In this document: piece after piece, positions 28,616 to 38,218 of the stretch | How the letters are laid out: every line of letters starts with the position of its first letter | Position numbering within the stretch: the first letter of the stretch is position 1 | From: an uncultured Acidobacteriaceae bacterium | GTDB lineage: Bacteria; Acidobacteriota; Terriglobia; Terriglobales; Acidobacteriaceae | Assembly (NCBI GenBank): GCA_903849645.1 | Contig: CAINJJ010000037.1 | Coordinates: 62,001 to 126,000, forward strand | DNA: 64,000 nucleotides | Direction of reading: 5' to 3' | Made by a program: the position numbers and the translations under genes | Notes under the pieces: generated by a model | Seen by the model: the letters and a program-made list of their open reading frames with translations, nothing else | Told to the model about the DNA's origin: nothing | Database searches by the model: none

Positions 28616-29986
28616 TCAGCGCAAAACGTACGAGTCGAGCCACTGCTGCGTTTCGTGATTCGCGGCGCCTGTGTCATCTTCCAGCGTCCAGTACCTCACT
28701 TCGGGACGAACCGCCAGAAGGCTGCGAAGCGTTCCCTCCACTGCCGCTGAGATCGCCTCCGCCCCCGTCTCCTGCCCCGCGCGCCAGATATAGCGGTGCA
28801 GGTCGAGCCACGCGCGCGCGCAGGGACTCGCCAGAATCGGAATGGACGAACGCAGCAACTCGGCCCAGGCGCCCTTTTGCGCCAGAGCCCGCATGGTTTG
28901 CCTCATCTCGGGAGTCGGTCCCACCGCAAACCCCAGCGCCGGCTCCTCGCCCTGCATCCGCGTCTCGCCCAGCCGCAGCCCCGCGCAAACGAGGTAAGCC
29001 ACCGGCGACGTTGGACTCGCGGAAAACAAAAGCTCGGCGCTCCTGACCACAAGTTGATAGGCCTCGCCCAGCGAAGAAACCTGCACCGACCCGCCGGAGT
29101 AGTTTCCCCCCCCGGCCGTCTCTCCCCCCGAAGCGAAGCCTGAACCGGCCTCCGCCGCCGCCTCTCCCCCTGCCTCGGCAGCGGGCTGCTCCACCACCGG
29201 CACGGGATCGGGATCGGTCTTCCGGCGCTCATGCAGAAGAGAGGACGCCAGGCCGTGAACCTCGTCCAGCGCGCTCTTCAGCCGGGCCAGGTTCGGGCCG
29301 TCGTTCCCGTATTTCTCATCGTGGAACTGGTCCAGTTCCCTGGCTGCTTCCTGAGCCTCTTCGAGCGCGGCGACCGTGTCAACATAGAAAGCCTTCGGCG
29401 TTGCCGCAAAAGCCTGGTCGAAGTCCTCCGCCGTCAGCTTGCCGTGTTCGATTGCGTCCTTGCGCACTTCGATCTTGGAACTGGTCGTGGCGTCCTTCTC
29501 ATAGCCCACCGCGCGCGACTCGATGTAGCTCACCAGGCCGTACCCGGTCTTGGTCAAGGGCATCGAACGAAGAGCCGTCCCCAGCTTGTTGGCCACGCCC
29601 TCCACGGCGATCGCCCGCCGCTCCATGTCCGTTTCGTCTTCGATCTGCGGGTGAATCGTCGGCCAGAACGTCTCTTCCAGAGATTGAATCAACCGGATCC
29701 CTGGAACCAGAATCGGCAGCCCTTCAATCTTGAACTGCGACTCGATCAGCCAGTCCGCAAGGCGCAGGTCCTTGCTGCGCTTGGCCAGCGCATCTCCCGC
29801 CAGCTTGATGATCTGGCGGTAGTCCGCCTTCTTCTGCTGCGCGGGCGTCCAATCTCCCGCGGGAATATCGTCTGCGTCTTCCCGCCGGGCTTCCTTGAGT
29901 TGGTCAAAAACCTTGTCGTAATAAAGATCGGGACCCGATGGATCTTCCCCCGCGATGGGCTCCAGCAAATCCTCACGAAGCGGCAT
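28616..29986 (-). CDS. tssA: Type VI secretion protein TssA (ImpA-related)
   Basis: LLEPIAGEDPSGPDLYYDKVFDQLKEARREDAD N-terminal ImpA signature. Confidence 0.93.
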   Translation of the reverse strand: MPLREDLLEPIAGEDPSGPDLYYDKVFDQLKEARREDADDIPAGDWTPAQQKKADYRQIIKLAGDALAKRSKDLRLADWLIESQFKIEGLPILVPGIRLIQSLEETFWPTIHPQIEDETDMERRAIAVEGVANKLGTALRSMPLTKTGYGLVSYIESRAVGYEKDATTSSKIEVRKDAIEHGKLTAEDFDQAFAATPKAFYVDTVAALEEAQEAARELDQFHDEKYGNDGPNLARLKSALDEVHGLASSLLHERRKTDPDPVPVVEQPAAEAGGEAAAEAGSGFASGGETAGGGNYSGGSVQVSSLGEAYQLVVRSAELLFSASPTSPVAYLVCAGLRLGETRMQGEEPALGFAVGPTPEMRQTMRALAQKGAWAELLRSSIPILASPCARAWLDLHRYIWRAGQETGAEAISAAVEGTLRSLLAVRPEVRYWTLEDDTGAANHETQQWLDSYVLR

Positions 29987-30701
29987 CGTCGCTCTCCTTG
30001 GGGCCAGCCGACCACACTACGCTCCTTATATCCAGAAGCGGGACATCGACTCCATCGATGACAATCGTCTTGGTTCCATAGGGCAGTTCGCCATACTTCT
30101 CATCGGCCTCCCACACTGACTCGCGGCCCAGTTGCACTGACTCGTCCTCATGCTTCCACGACAAGGGGCAAAGCACCGGGATCAGGACCTCGCCCAGTTC
30201 CTGCAACCGGAACTCGGGTGTGGTCTCCACCCGCGCCTGCGCCCACATCAGGTCGCGAAGGTTCGCCGGCGGGTCAATCTCCACCCGCGTCAGATAGTGC
30301 ATCGGAATCCACGTATAACTGCCCGCGATGAACACCTCCAGATTGTCGCCAATCCGTGGGTCCGCGTCGGCCAGGTCTGTGAATTCCTTCCCGTTCCAGG
30401 TTCCCCCGGGCGCGGACTTATCGCCGGCAGGAGGTGTCTCCAGCCGGGCAAACATATTTTGCCTTGTACGCTCGGCGTGCAAGGCGCTGCGGTAGAGCAG
30501 CGTTCCCGCGGCCGCCTCAGGATTGGCGTCCGAAAGGATATCCAACTGCTTCTCCGCCCGGTCATATTCCCCAGCGAATATCAGAAGCTCGAACAGGAAA
30601 GTACGGCGCTTGACGTCGAGTGGGTTGGACCGCAACTCTTCGCCAAGCGCCTTGATTGCCTCCCGCAGCTTTCCTTCGCGGTAAAGCGCTAGTGGTGTCA
30701 T
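29973..30701 (-). CDS. tagJ: ImpE/TagJ family type VI accessory protein
   Basis: REGKLREAIKALGEELRSNPLDVKRRTFLFELLIFAGEYDRAEKQLDIL; W-x-IPMHYLTRVE. Confidence 0.92.
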   Translation of the reverse strand: MTPLALYREGKLREAIKALGEELRSNPLDVKRRTFLFELLIFAGEYDRAEKQLDILSDANPEAAAGTLLYRSALHAERTRQNMFARLETPPAGDKSAPGGTWNGKEFTDLADADPRIGDNLEVFIAGSYTWIPMHYLTRVEIDPPANLRDLMWAQARVETTPEFRLQELGEVLIPVLCPLSWKHEDESVQLGRESVWEADEKYGELPYGTKTIVIDGVDVPLLDIRSVVWSAGPKESDDAAS

Positions 30702-30707
30702 TGTCCC

Positions 30708-31184
30708 TTAGGAGACCTTGTTCGCCTTCAGCTCGTAGGTTACCGCGCCGGTCGAGGTCAAAATGCCCTTCTCGTCCTGCGTGCTGTAATCCCACTTGAT
30801 CTTGTTGTAGCTGAACGAGACGCTTTCCGTCGGGATTTCGCTCGAAGCCGAGTGCTGCAGAGAGGTGATGAACAGCTCCTCAAAGTTGATCTTCAGGAAC
30901 GGCTTGCCGTCCGCGCCGGACTTCACCGCTTCCAGCACGCCCGTCGGCAGGTGAGTGCCCGAGACCAGCGCCTTGAACAGCTTGGGGGTCGACTTGTCCA
31001 GGTACTTCATGATGCTCAGATCGGAGAGATCGGCCTTGCCTGCGCCGGACCCGCCCGTCCCTGCAACTGAACTCACCTGCGAGCCGCCCAGGCTCCAGGA
31101 CATAATCTGGATGTAGTCCTTGTGCTTGTCATCCGCGGACTCGCCCGGAATCGTGTCAATCTTCAGAAAAAAGTCAACTGCCAT
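30708..31184 (-). CDS. hcp: Type VI tube protein Hcp
   Basis: MAVDFFLKIDTIPGESADDKHKDYIQIMSWSLGGSQ...; 158 aa. Confidence 0.95.
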   Translation of the reverse strand: MAVDFFLKIDTIPGESADDKHKDYIQIMSWSLGGSQVSSVAGTGGSGAGKADLSDLSIMKYLDKSTPKLFKALVSGTHLPTGVLEAVKSGADGKPFLKINFEELFITSLQHSASSEIPTESVSFSYNKIKWDYSTQDEKGILTSTGAVTYELKANKVS

Positions 31185-31265
31185 GTCGGAATCCTTTCGA
31201 TTTGAGCCTTCTTGCGAAGGCCGGTTGGGGATTTCTGGTTAACGAGACTGGAAACGTCCGCCTGC

Positions 31266-32756
31266 CTACTTGCCCGCAGGCTGGGGAAGATCCGCTACAA
31301 GCCTCAGAGACACGGTGAGCTCGTCCAGTTGGAAGTGAGGACGCAGGAAGCAGACGGCGCGCAATACGCCGGGCTTGCCTGCCACTTCCACGACTTCGAT
31401 GCGGGCATCGCGGAGAGGCCTCTCGGACTTGGCCGCGGGCGACGCATCGTCGTCGGCGATCACATAGTTCGCAATCCATTGGTTCAGGAAACGATCCGCT
31501 TGCGACCGGCTCATCGTGCTGCCGATCTTGTCGCGCATCATCGCCTTCAGATAATGAGCAAAGCGGGAGATGGCCAGCATATACGGCAACTGCGCCGACA
31601 AACGGGCATTGGCGTTCGCTTCCGGCTTGTCATACACCTTGGGCTTGTTGGCCGTCTGCACGCTGAAGAAGGCCGCGTAATCGGTCCCCTTGCAGTGAAC
31701 CAGCGGAACAAATCCCTGATCGGCCAGTTCCTTTTCGCGCCGGTCGGTGATGGCCACTTCCGTCGGGCACTTCAGAGCCACATCGCCGTCGTCGGTGCGG
31801 AAGTTGTGCGTCGCCAGCCCATCCACCAGGCCGCCGTTTTCCACGCCGCGAATCGAGGCGCACCAGCCGAACTTGGCAAACGACTGCGTCAGCCGCGCCG
31901 CCAGAGCATAGGCGGCATTGCCCCACAGATACTTGGAGTGATCCCTGCCGTCAACGCCCTCTTCAAACGCGAACTCTTCAATCTGCCGCGTGTCCTTGCC
32001 GTAGGGCTCCCGCATCAGCACATGAGGCATGGTCAGCGCCACGTAGCGCGAGTCGTCGGAAGCGCGGAAGCTCTTCCACTTGGCGTACTCAGTGCTGTCG
32101 AAGACCTTCGACATGTCCCGGATTCCGGCGATCTGACCGAACTCGGTCAGGTTCATCATCTCCGGCCCCGCCGCCGTAAGGAACGGCGCATGAGCCGCCG
32201 ACGCCACCTGCGACACCTTCTCCAGCAACTCAACGTCTTCGCCGGAACGGCCAAACTCATAGTCGCCCAGCAGTGCGCCGAAGGGCGCGCCGCCAAATAC
32301 GCCGAACTCCTCTTCGTACACCTTCTTGAAGAACGCGCTCTGATCAAACTCCGGCGCGCGCTGCAGGTCGCGCAGCAGGTCCTTCTTCGAAACATTCAAC
32401 AGCTTGATCTTGAGCTGGTCGTTGGTCTCGCTCTGGTCCAGCAGGTACTTGATGCCCCGCCACGTCGCTTCCAGCTTCTGGAACGACGGATGGTGCAGCA
32501 CCTCGTTCAGTTGCAGCGAGATGAGACGGTCAATGTCCGCAATGCGCGCGCCGATCGTGGCCTCCGCATCGCGGTTCAGAGTCATGTGTCCCTCAAGAAC
32601 CTGGCTCACAAACTCCTTGACCATGTCCTTGCCGCGTTCCAGCGCCACGGAGTCCTGGCCGAAACGCCCCTGGGAGACGATCTGATCCAGCAGCGAGACC
32701 TCGGTGGACTGGGCTGCAGCAGCCTGCGCTTCAAGTGGATTGGCTGAGCTACTCAT
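31266..32756 (-). CDS. tssC: Type VI sheath large subunit TssC
   Basis: LISLQLNEVLHHPSFQKLEATWRGIKYLLDQSETND; PFGALLGDYEFGRS. Confidence 0.96.
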   Translation of the reverse strand: MSSSANPLEAQAAAAQSTEVSLLDQIVSQGRFGQDSVALERGKDMVKEFVSQVLEGHMTLNRDAEATIGARIADIDRLISLQLNEVLHHPSFQKLEATWRGIKYLLDQSETNDQLKIKLLNVSKKDLLRDLQRAPEFDQSAFFKKVYEEEFGVFGGAPFGALLGDYEFGRSGEDVELLEKVSQVASAAHAPFLTAAGPEMMNLTEFGQIAGIRDMSKVFDSTEYAKWKSFRASDDSRYVALTMPHVLMREPYGKDTRQIEEFAFEEGVDGRDHSKYLWGNAAYALAARLTQSFAKFGWCASIRGVENGGLVDGLATHNFRTDDGDVALKCPTEVAITDRREKELADQGFVPLVHCKGTDYAAFFSVQTANKPKVYDKPEANANARLSAQLPYMLAISRFAHYLKAMMRDKIGSTMSRSQADRFLNQWIANYVIADDDASPAAKSERPLRDARIEVVEVAGKPGVLRAVCFLRPHFQLDELTVSLRLVADLPQPAGK

Positions 32757-33276
32757 TCTTGTCCCCCTCCGGCTTTCCGCCGACTTCCGCGCGAAGCTTG
32801 TTCAACTCTTCGGTCTGCGACACCGCGTCAAACAGCGCCTGGTCAAACTGGTCGTTGCCCTGCAGGCTGCCGCGCAGGTTCCCCAGGCGGGTCCGCAGGT
32901 CAAGAAGTTCCTTGATCGGTCCCACCTGCTCGGCCACTCTGGCAGGCGAGAAATCATCAAAGCTCTCAAAGTGAAGATCGACCGCCACCTTGCCTGCCTT
33001 CGGGTCGTCGCTCAGCTTGTTCTCGACCGCAAATTTCAGATGCGGCTGCATGCCCTTCAGCACGTTGTCAAAGTTGTCGGGGTTGATCTCGACAAACTTG
33101 CGATCCTTCAAAGCCGCCAACGGCTGCTCGGGCTGGCCGGTTAGATCGCCCAAGACTCCCATGACGAAGGGAAGTTCCTTCATCTCGATGGCGTTGCCGA
33201 CTTCAACGTCGTAGGTAATCTGCACTCGGGGGGCCCGAACGCGACTGAGTTTTTGCTGGGTACTCTCTCTGGCCAT
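32749..33276 (-). CDS. tssB: Type VI sheath small subunit TssB
   Basis: RAPRVQITYDVEVGNAIEMKELPFVMGVLGDLTG. Confidence 0.96.
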   Translation of the reverse strand: MARESTQQKLSRVRAPRVQITYDVEVGNAIEMKELPFVMGVLGDLTGQPEQPLAALKDRKFVEINPDNFDNVLKGMQPHLKFAVENKLSDDPKAGKVAVDLHFESFDDFSPARVAEQVGPIKELLDLRTRLGNLRGSLQGNDQFDQALFDAVSQTEELNKLRAEVGGKPEGDKNE

Positions 33277-33787
33277 AATTCTCCGGGGACTACAGGTGGG
33301 ATAACAGAAACAAAGTAATCACAGTCCAGCCAGTATGTCCAGTGAAAATGTCAAAGACGCTCGCAGATTGTGCAAACAAGTTTCGCAGCCGGGCCTCGCC
33401 AAAAAAATCTCCGCCATGCGATGCAAGTTGTGCGACTATGTTCATGTAAAGTCGGGGGTTGCCGGACCTTCACCTGATTGCGACAATCCAGAAAATATCA
33501 GCACATGCCAATCGAGTCTCCAACGATTCGCGGGTCTTCAGCCCCTGCCTCCGCGAAATTTCTGGTGCCTGCCCATGCTTAACGCAATTCACCCGTTCGC
33601 CCCTTTCGCGATTTGTCACACCATGCCTGAATTGCGGCATTTGAGTCTCTAATTCAATGCCCATAGCTCCATTCACCCCCATTTGCGCGCCGCATTCACC
33701 CTCTGGTTTGCCACTAGGGGCTCAGGCTCAGGACGCTGCTACGTCGAAACTGATAACATTCCTTTCTTAGCCGAGGTTGCTCAGCAA

Positions 33788-35146
33788 ATGCGACAGCTTC
33801 AACCCGTCATCTGGTCCAAGGGAACTTTCCTCTCGCCCCAGCACCTGCAGGCGCAGGAGCGATTCGTCGAAGACTCGGCGCGCTTCTACCTCGACTCCCT
33901 CAACGCCCGCTCCTGGGGCTTTCGCGAGTTTCAGATCGACGCCAAGGCCCTCTCGGAGGGCCGCCTGGCCATCACCCACGCCACCGGCCTCTTCCCCGAC
34001 GCCCTTCCCCTCGACATCCCCGCCTCCGACCCCCCTCCCCCGGCCCGCAACCTTGCCGAGTGCTTCCCCGAGGGCCGCACCAGTTGCCTCTTCTATCTCG
34101 CCGTCCCTGAATACCTTGCCGGCGGCATGAACATCTCCCGCGACCGCGGCAGCGTCAGCACCCGCTTCATGGCCCACCTCCAGATGGTGCGCGACGAAAA
34201 CACCGGCACCGGGGAAAAGCCCGTCCAGGTCGCCCGCAAGAACCTCCAGATCCTCGCCGAGGGCGAAAACCTCGAGGGCTCCGTCCTGCTCGGCTGCGCC
34301 CGCATCCTGCGTTCCGAGGTCGGCATCTTCCAGGTGGACCTCACTTATATCCCACCCCTGATTGACGTCCACGCCTACCCAACGCTCAAGCGCATCCTCA
34401 GTAATATGGTGGAGCTTCTGGTCGCCCGCAGCAGCCAGCTCTCCGGAACCCGCCGCCAGAAGAATCAATCCCTGGCCGATTTCACCGCCTCCGACGTCGC
34501 CAACTTCTGGCTGCTCTACACCATCAACAGCCATCTGCCCGTCCTGCGCCACTTCCTCGAATCCACCAACATCCAGCCCGAGACACTCTTCAGCGAGCTC
34601 TCCGACCTGGCCGGCGCCCTAACCGCCTTCTCCAACAAGATCACCCCCCGCGAGCTACCTTCCTATAACCATGAGCAGCTCGGCGCCTGCTTCGGCGAGC
34701 TCGACCGCCTCATCCGCATCATGCTTGAGACCGTCGTCCCCAGCAACTTCATCGCCCTGCCCCTCAAGCTCGTCCGCGACACCATCTACGCCGCGTCCAT
34801 CGACAAGGATGCCTACTTCGAGGGCTCGCGCTTCTATCTCGCGATCTCCGCCGACATCCGCGACGCCGACCTCATCGACCGCACCCCCAAGCTCCTCAAG
34901 GCCTGCTCCGCCACCCAGCTTGAGACCCTCATCCGCAACGCCCTCGCCGGACTGCGCCTGCAGCACGTCCCTACTCCGCCGCGCTCCATCCCCGTCAAGC
35001 TGCGGCAGCAGTACTTCTCCATCGAGACCTCCGGCCCCATATGGGAGTCCGTCCAGCGCGCCCGCAACTTCGCCGTCTACGTCCCGTCCGAGATCCTCAA
35101 CCCCCAGATGGAACTCATCATCCTGCTGCCCCAGGCAGCCCAGTGA
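33788..35146 (+). CDS. tssK: Type VI baseplate subunit TssK
   Basis: VIWSKGTFLSPQHLQAQERFVED; divergent from tssB operon. Confidence 0.92.
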   Translation: MRQLQPVIWSKGTFLSPQHLQAQERFVEDSARFYLDSLNARSWGFREFQIDAKALSEGRLAITHATGLFPDALPLDIPASDPPPPARNLAECFPEGRTSCLFYLAVPEYLAGGMNISRDRGSVSTRFMAHLQMVRDENTGTGEKPVQVARKNLQILAEGENLEGSVLLGCARILRSEVGIFQVDLTYIPPLIDVHAYPTLKRILSNMVELLVARSSQLSGTRRQKNQSLADFTASDVANFWLLYTINSHLPVLRHFLESTNIQPETLFSELSDLAGALTAFSNKITPRELPSYNHEQLGACFGELDRLIRIMLETVVPSNFIALPLKLVRDTIYAASIDKDAYFEGSRFYLAISADIRDADLIDRTPKLLKACSATQLETLIRNALAGLRLQHVPTPPRSIPVKLRQQYFSIETSGPIWESVQRARNFAVYVPSEILNPQMELIILLPQAAQ

Positions 35147-35220
35147 CCGTGGCGTTGTAGTCGCGCCAACAGACCCGGCTGCCCCAGCTCCCTCCCACTC
35201 TCCCCAACGCAAATGCGGGG

Positions 35221-35260
35221 CGCCCCAGGTCCCGCGCTTGGGACCTGAGAGAGCACTAAC
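35221..35260. repeat. Palindromic intergenic repeat (CAGGTCCC..GGGACCTG family)
   Basis: cgccccaggtcccgcgcttgggacctgagagagcac. Confidence 0.7.
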
Positions 35261-35344
35261 CCCGAGAACCGCGATGCCCTCTGCGCTATCCTGAATGCAA
35301 CTGATTTCGAGGAGCCTTCTTCACTTCGAGATAGAATGCCTGCG

Positions 35345-35785
35345 ATGAAGATCTCTCGGACATCGATTCTGTTTCTCTTGTTTTCGGTCTGCTTGTTCTC
35401 CGAAGCGCAATATCAGACCAAGGACCGGACAATTCCTTGCAAGACAGAAACAGTCGCACCAGCCTGCCATTGGACGCACGGGCGCTTGGGATTCGGGAAC
35501 GGTACTCCGGCACTTCGTCTTTGGAAGATCGGCTCGAAGCGCATTCTTGGCATTTATAGCGGCCCTTTGACCTTTGACCCGCAGGCAGTTGACCCAGACC
35601 ACGGCGACAACGAAGGCCCGCAACTGCCGCTCAACGTGGTTCGCGCAATGTGGCGTTCCAGGACGCAGGAGTTGCCTCGCCGCATCTTTGCCGACTTCGA
35701 AGTCTGTCCCCTTGAATTAGAACGGCCGGGCGCGATGCAGGCTGCAGGTGTGCAGTCAGCAAGGAACATCATGATCGAGAAGTGA
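35345..35785 (+). CDS. Small secreted protein of unknown function
   Basis: MKISRTSILFLLFSVCLFSEAQ signal peptide; Cys-containing mature region. Confidence 0.65.
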   Translation: MKISRTSILFLLFSVCLFSEAQYQTKDRTIPCKTETVAPACHWTHGRLGFGNGTPALRLWKIGSKRILGIYSGPLTFDPQAVDPDHGDNEGPQLPLNVVRAMWRSRTQELPRRIFADFEVCPLELERPGAMQAAGVQSARNIMIEK

Positions 35786-35882
35786 ATGGACCCATCTTGT
35801 AGGCATCCTGTTGTGACGGACTGCACCCCTTCCTCCTCATTGATCATTTATCCTATACGGGAACACTGCGATCCATACCGAG

Positions 35883-37508
35883 GTGCATTTCTACGTGTCC
35901 ATTTACAAGCGTCCTCTTGTTCTAACCATCCTCGACGGATGGGGCTATCGCGCCGAAACCGCCAACAACGCCATCGCCCTGGCCAAAAAGCCCACCTACG
36001 ACAAGCTCCTGCGCGAGTTTCCCAATACGCTGATCCAGGCCTCTGACCACTTTGTGGGCCTGCCTGACGGGCAGATGGGCAACAGCGAGGTCGGCCACCT
36101 CAACATCGGCGCCGGCCGCATTGTGCAGATGGACATCACCCGCATCGACGCCGCTATCGCCTCCGGCGAATTCGTGAAGATCCCCGCCATCGTGCAGGCC
36201 ATGAAGCGCGCCCGCGAAGCCGGACGCCAGTTGCATCTCTTTGGCCTCGTCTCCGATGGCGGCGTTCACTCCCAGCTCGAACACCTCTACGCCCTCCTGC
36301 GCACGGCGCGCGAATATGGCCTGGAGCGGGTCTTCGTCCATGCCTTCATGGACGGCCGCGACACGGCGCCAACCGGCGGCGCGGGATACATCGCCCAGCT
36401 CGAAAAGAAGATGCGCGAATATGGCGTGGGCAAAGTGGCCACCGTCAGCGGGCGCTACTACGCCATGGACCGCGACAAGCGCTGGGAGCGCGAGCGCAAG
36501 GCATTTGACGCCATGGTCACCGGCAAGGCTGAGGGCGGCGCCTACACCAGCGCCACCGCCCGCCTCACCGAGAACTACAACAACGGCATCACCGACGAGT
36601 TCATCATTCCCTTCGTCATTGTGGATGGCGCGGGCAAGCCCATCGCGCAGATTCGCGATGAAGACGTCTGCATCAATTTCAACTTCCGCTCCGACCGCGC
36701 CCGTGAAATCACCCGCGTGCTGACCCGTGAGAGCGGCATCAACAAGCAGGGCGGCCGCAACCTCGACGGCTGGGAGTCTCTCGACGAGACCATTCCCCGC
36801 TCGGAGATTCCGAAAAACCTCTACTACCTGTGCATGACGCAGTACGACAAGCTCTACGAACTGCCCCTCATCATGCCCCCCGAGTCGCTCGATAACATTC
36901 TGGCCAATGTGCTTGCCCAGCATCAGTTGCGCAATCTGCGTGTGGCCGAGACTGAAAAATTTGCCCACGTCACCTACTTCTTCAACGGCGGCATCGAAAC
37001 GCCCTTCGCCGGCGAAGACCGCGTCCTGATTCCCTCGCTCAAGGTGGCCACCTATGACCTGGCCCCGGAGATGAAGGCCGAGGCCATTGGCGACGCCATC
37101 GTCAAAGCCATCAACGACACCACATTTGACCTGGTGGTCGCCAACTTTGCCAATGCGGACATGGTGGGCCACTCCGGCAAGCTCGAGCCCACCATCAAGG
37201 CCATCGAAGCCATTGACGCCCAATTGGACCGCGTCTACAAATCCATTCGCGAAAAGAACGGCAGTTGGCTCATCACCGCCGATCACGGCAACGCCGAACA
37301 GATGGTGGATCTGATCACGGGCGCTCCTCACACCGCGCACACCACCAACCCGGTCCCCATGATCTATGTGGCCGAGGAAGCTCCCAGATTCCGCCTCCGC
37401 CCCGACGGCTCCCTCCGCGACATCTCCCCCACCCTGCTCAACATCCTCAGCCTCGGGCTCCCCAATCAGATGACCGGCGGCGACCTCCGCGCTCCCATCC
37501 TCGCGTAG
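35883..37508 (+). CDS. gpmI: 2,3-bisphosphoglycerate-independent phosphoglycerate mutase
   Basis: [53 protein letters not shown]. Confidence 0.97.
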   Translation: MHFYVSIYKRPLVLTILDGWGYRAETANNAIALAKKPTYDKLLREFPNTLIQASDHFVGLPDGQMGNSEVGHLNIGAGRIVQMDITRIDAAIASGEFVKIPAIVQAMKRAREAGRQLHLFGLVSDGGVHSQLEHLYALLRTAREYGLERVFVHAFMDGRDTAPTGGAGYIAQLEKKMREYGVGKVATVSGRYYAMDRDKRWERERKAFDAMVTGKAEGGAYTSATARLTENYNNGITDEFIIPFVIVDGAGKPIAQIRDEDVCINFNFRSDRAREITRVLTRESGINKQGGRNLDGWESLDETIPRSEIPKNLYYLCMTQYDKLYELPLIMPPESLDNILANVLAQHQLRNLRVAETEKFAHVTYFFNGGIETPFAGEDRVLIPSLKVATYDLAPEMKAEAIGDAIVKAINDTTFDLVVANFANADMVGHSGKLEPTIKAIEAIDAQLDRVYKSIREKNGSWLITADHGNAEQMVDLITGAPHTAHTTNPVPMIYVAEEAPRFRLRPDGSLRDISPTLLNILSLGLPNQMTGGDLRAPILA

Positions 37509-37527
37509 ATCAACCAGGCCCTACTCA

Positions 37528-37561
37528 GCAGAAGGCGAGGCCAACACGGCTTCGCCTTCTG
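37528..37561. terminator. Hairpin terminator after gpmI
   Basis: cagaaggcga ... tcgccttctg inverted repeat. Confidence 0.65.
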
Positions 37562-37635
37562 CTTTCGGTGAGCTCTCCTCCTGCTGGAGCGTCCGTTGGT
37601 GGCATCCGCCACACATATCGCCTTTTTTGTTTTGA

Positions 37636-37712
37636 AAGGGCACGGCTTCAGCCGTGCCGAAGAATTCCAAAAAGAAGCGCGGGCTTTACAGGCTGCGGAA
37701 AAACTCGATTGA
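37636..37712. repeat. Palindromic repeat copy (variant)
   Basis: aaagggcacggcttcagccgtgccgaag...cgcgggctttacaggctgcggaaaaactcg. Confidence 0.75.
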
Positions 37713-37722
37713 AAGGCACGAA

Positions 37723-37788
37723 GTGTCAGGGCACGACTTCAGTCGTGCCGTAAGTGCCATATAATCAACAGGGCTTTAGCCCCTGGGG
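37723..37788. repeat. Palindromic repeat copy matching the argS insertion
   Basis: gtgtcagggcacgacttcagtcgtgccg-N20-gggctttagcccctgggg. Confidence 0.9.
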
Positions 37789-37921
37789 TGTACTTTCCAG
37801 GCTTCCCGCTCAAAGAAAGGCATTTTTTCGCGGCCTGTTTAGCCCCAGCGGGAATTCGTCTCTGCGAACCCGTCCCAACCGCGGTCAGCTTTGACTGGCT
37901 CCATTTGCGGCCAACACCCCG

Positions 37922-38218
37922 CTACCCTCCCGCGATCGCCCCGATAATCAGCAGCGGTTCCCTGCCCTCCACAACCGCCGACGGCAGCGACTCATCCGGC
38001 GACTGGTGGGACAAGTCCTCCGCGCAGGCGAAGAAGCGCAGAAACGGCCGCCTCTCCAGCGTTCCCTGGTCGCGAATCGTCCCCCGCAGCACCGGGTATC
38101 TGGCCTCCAGCTCGTCCAAGACCGTCCGCACCGTCACCGGCTCCCCAACGTCCAGCGTCAATTCAGCGTCCACACGCGCAAGGGTTCGCAGGTGATAGGG
38201 CAGCGCCACGCGAATCAT
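37922..38218 (-). CDS. MoaD/ThiS family ubiquitin-like protein, C-terminal Gly-Gly
   Basis: [42 protein letters not shown]...[11 protein letters not shown]. Confidence 0.85.
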   Translation of the reverse strand: MIRVALPYHLRTLARVDAELTLDVGEPVTVRTVLDELEARYPVLRGTIRDQGTLERRPFLRFFACAEDLSHQSPDESLPSAVVEGREPLLIIGAIAGG

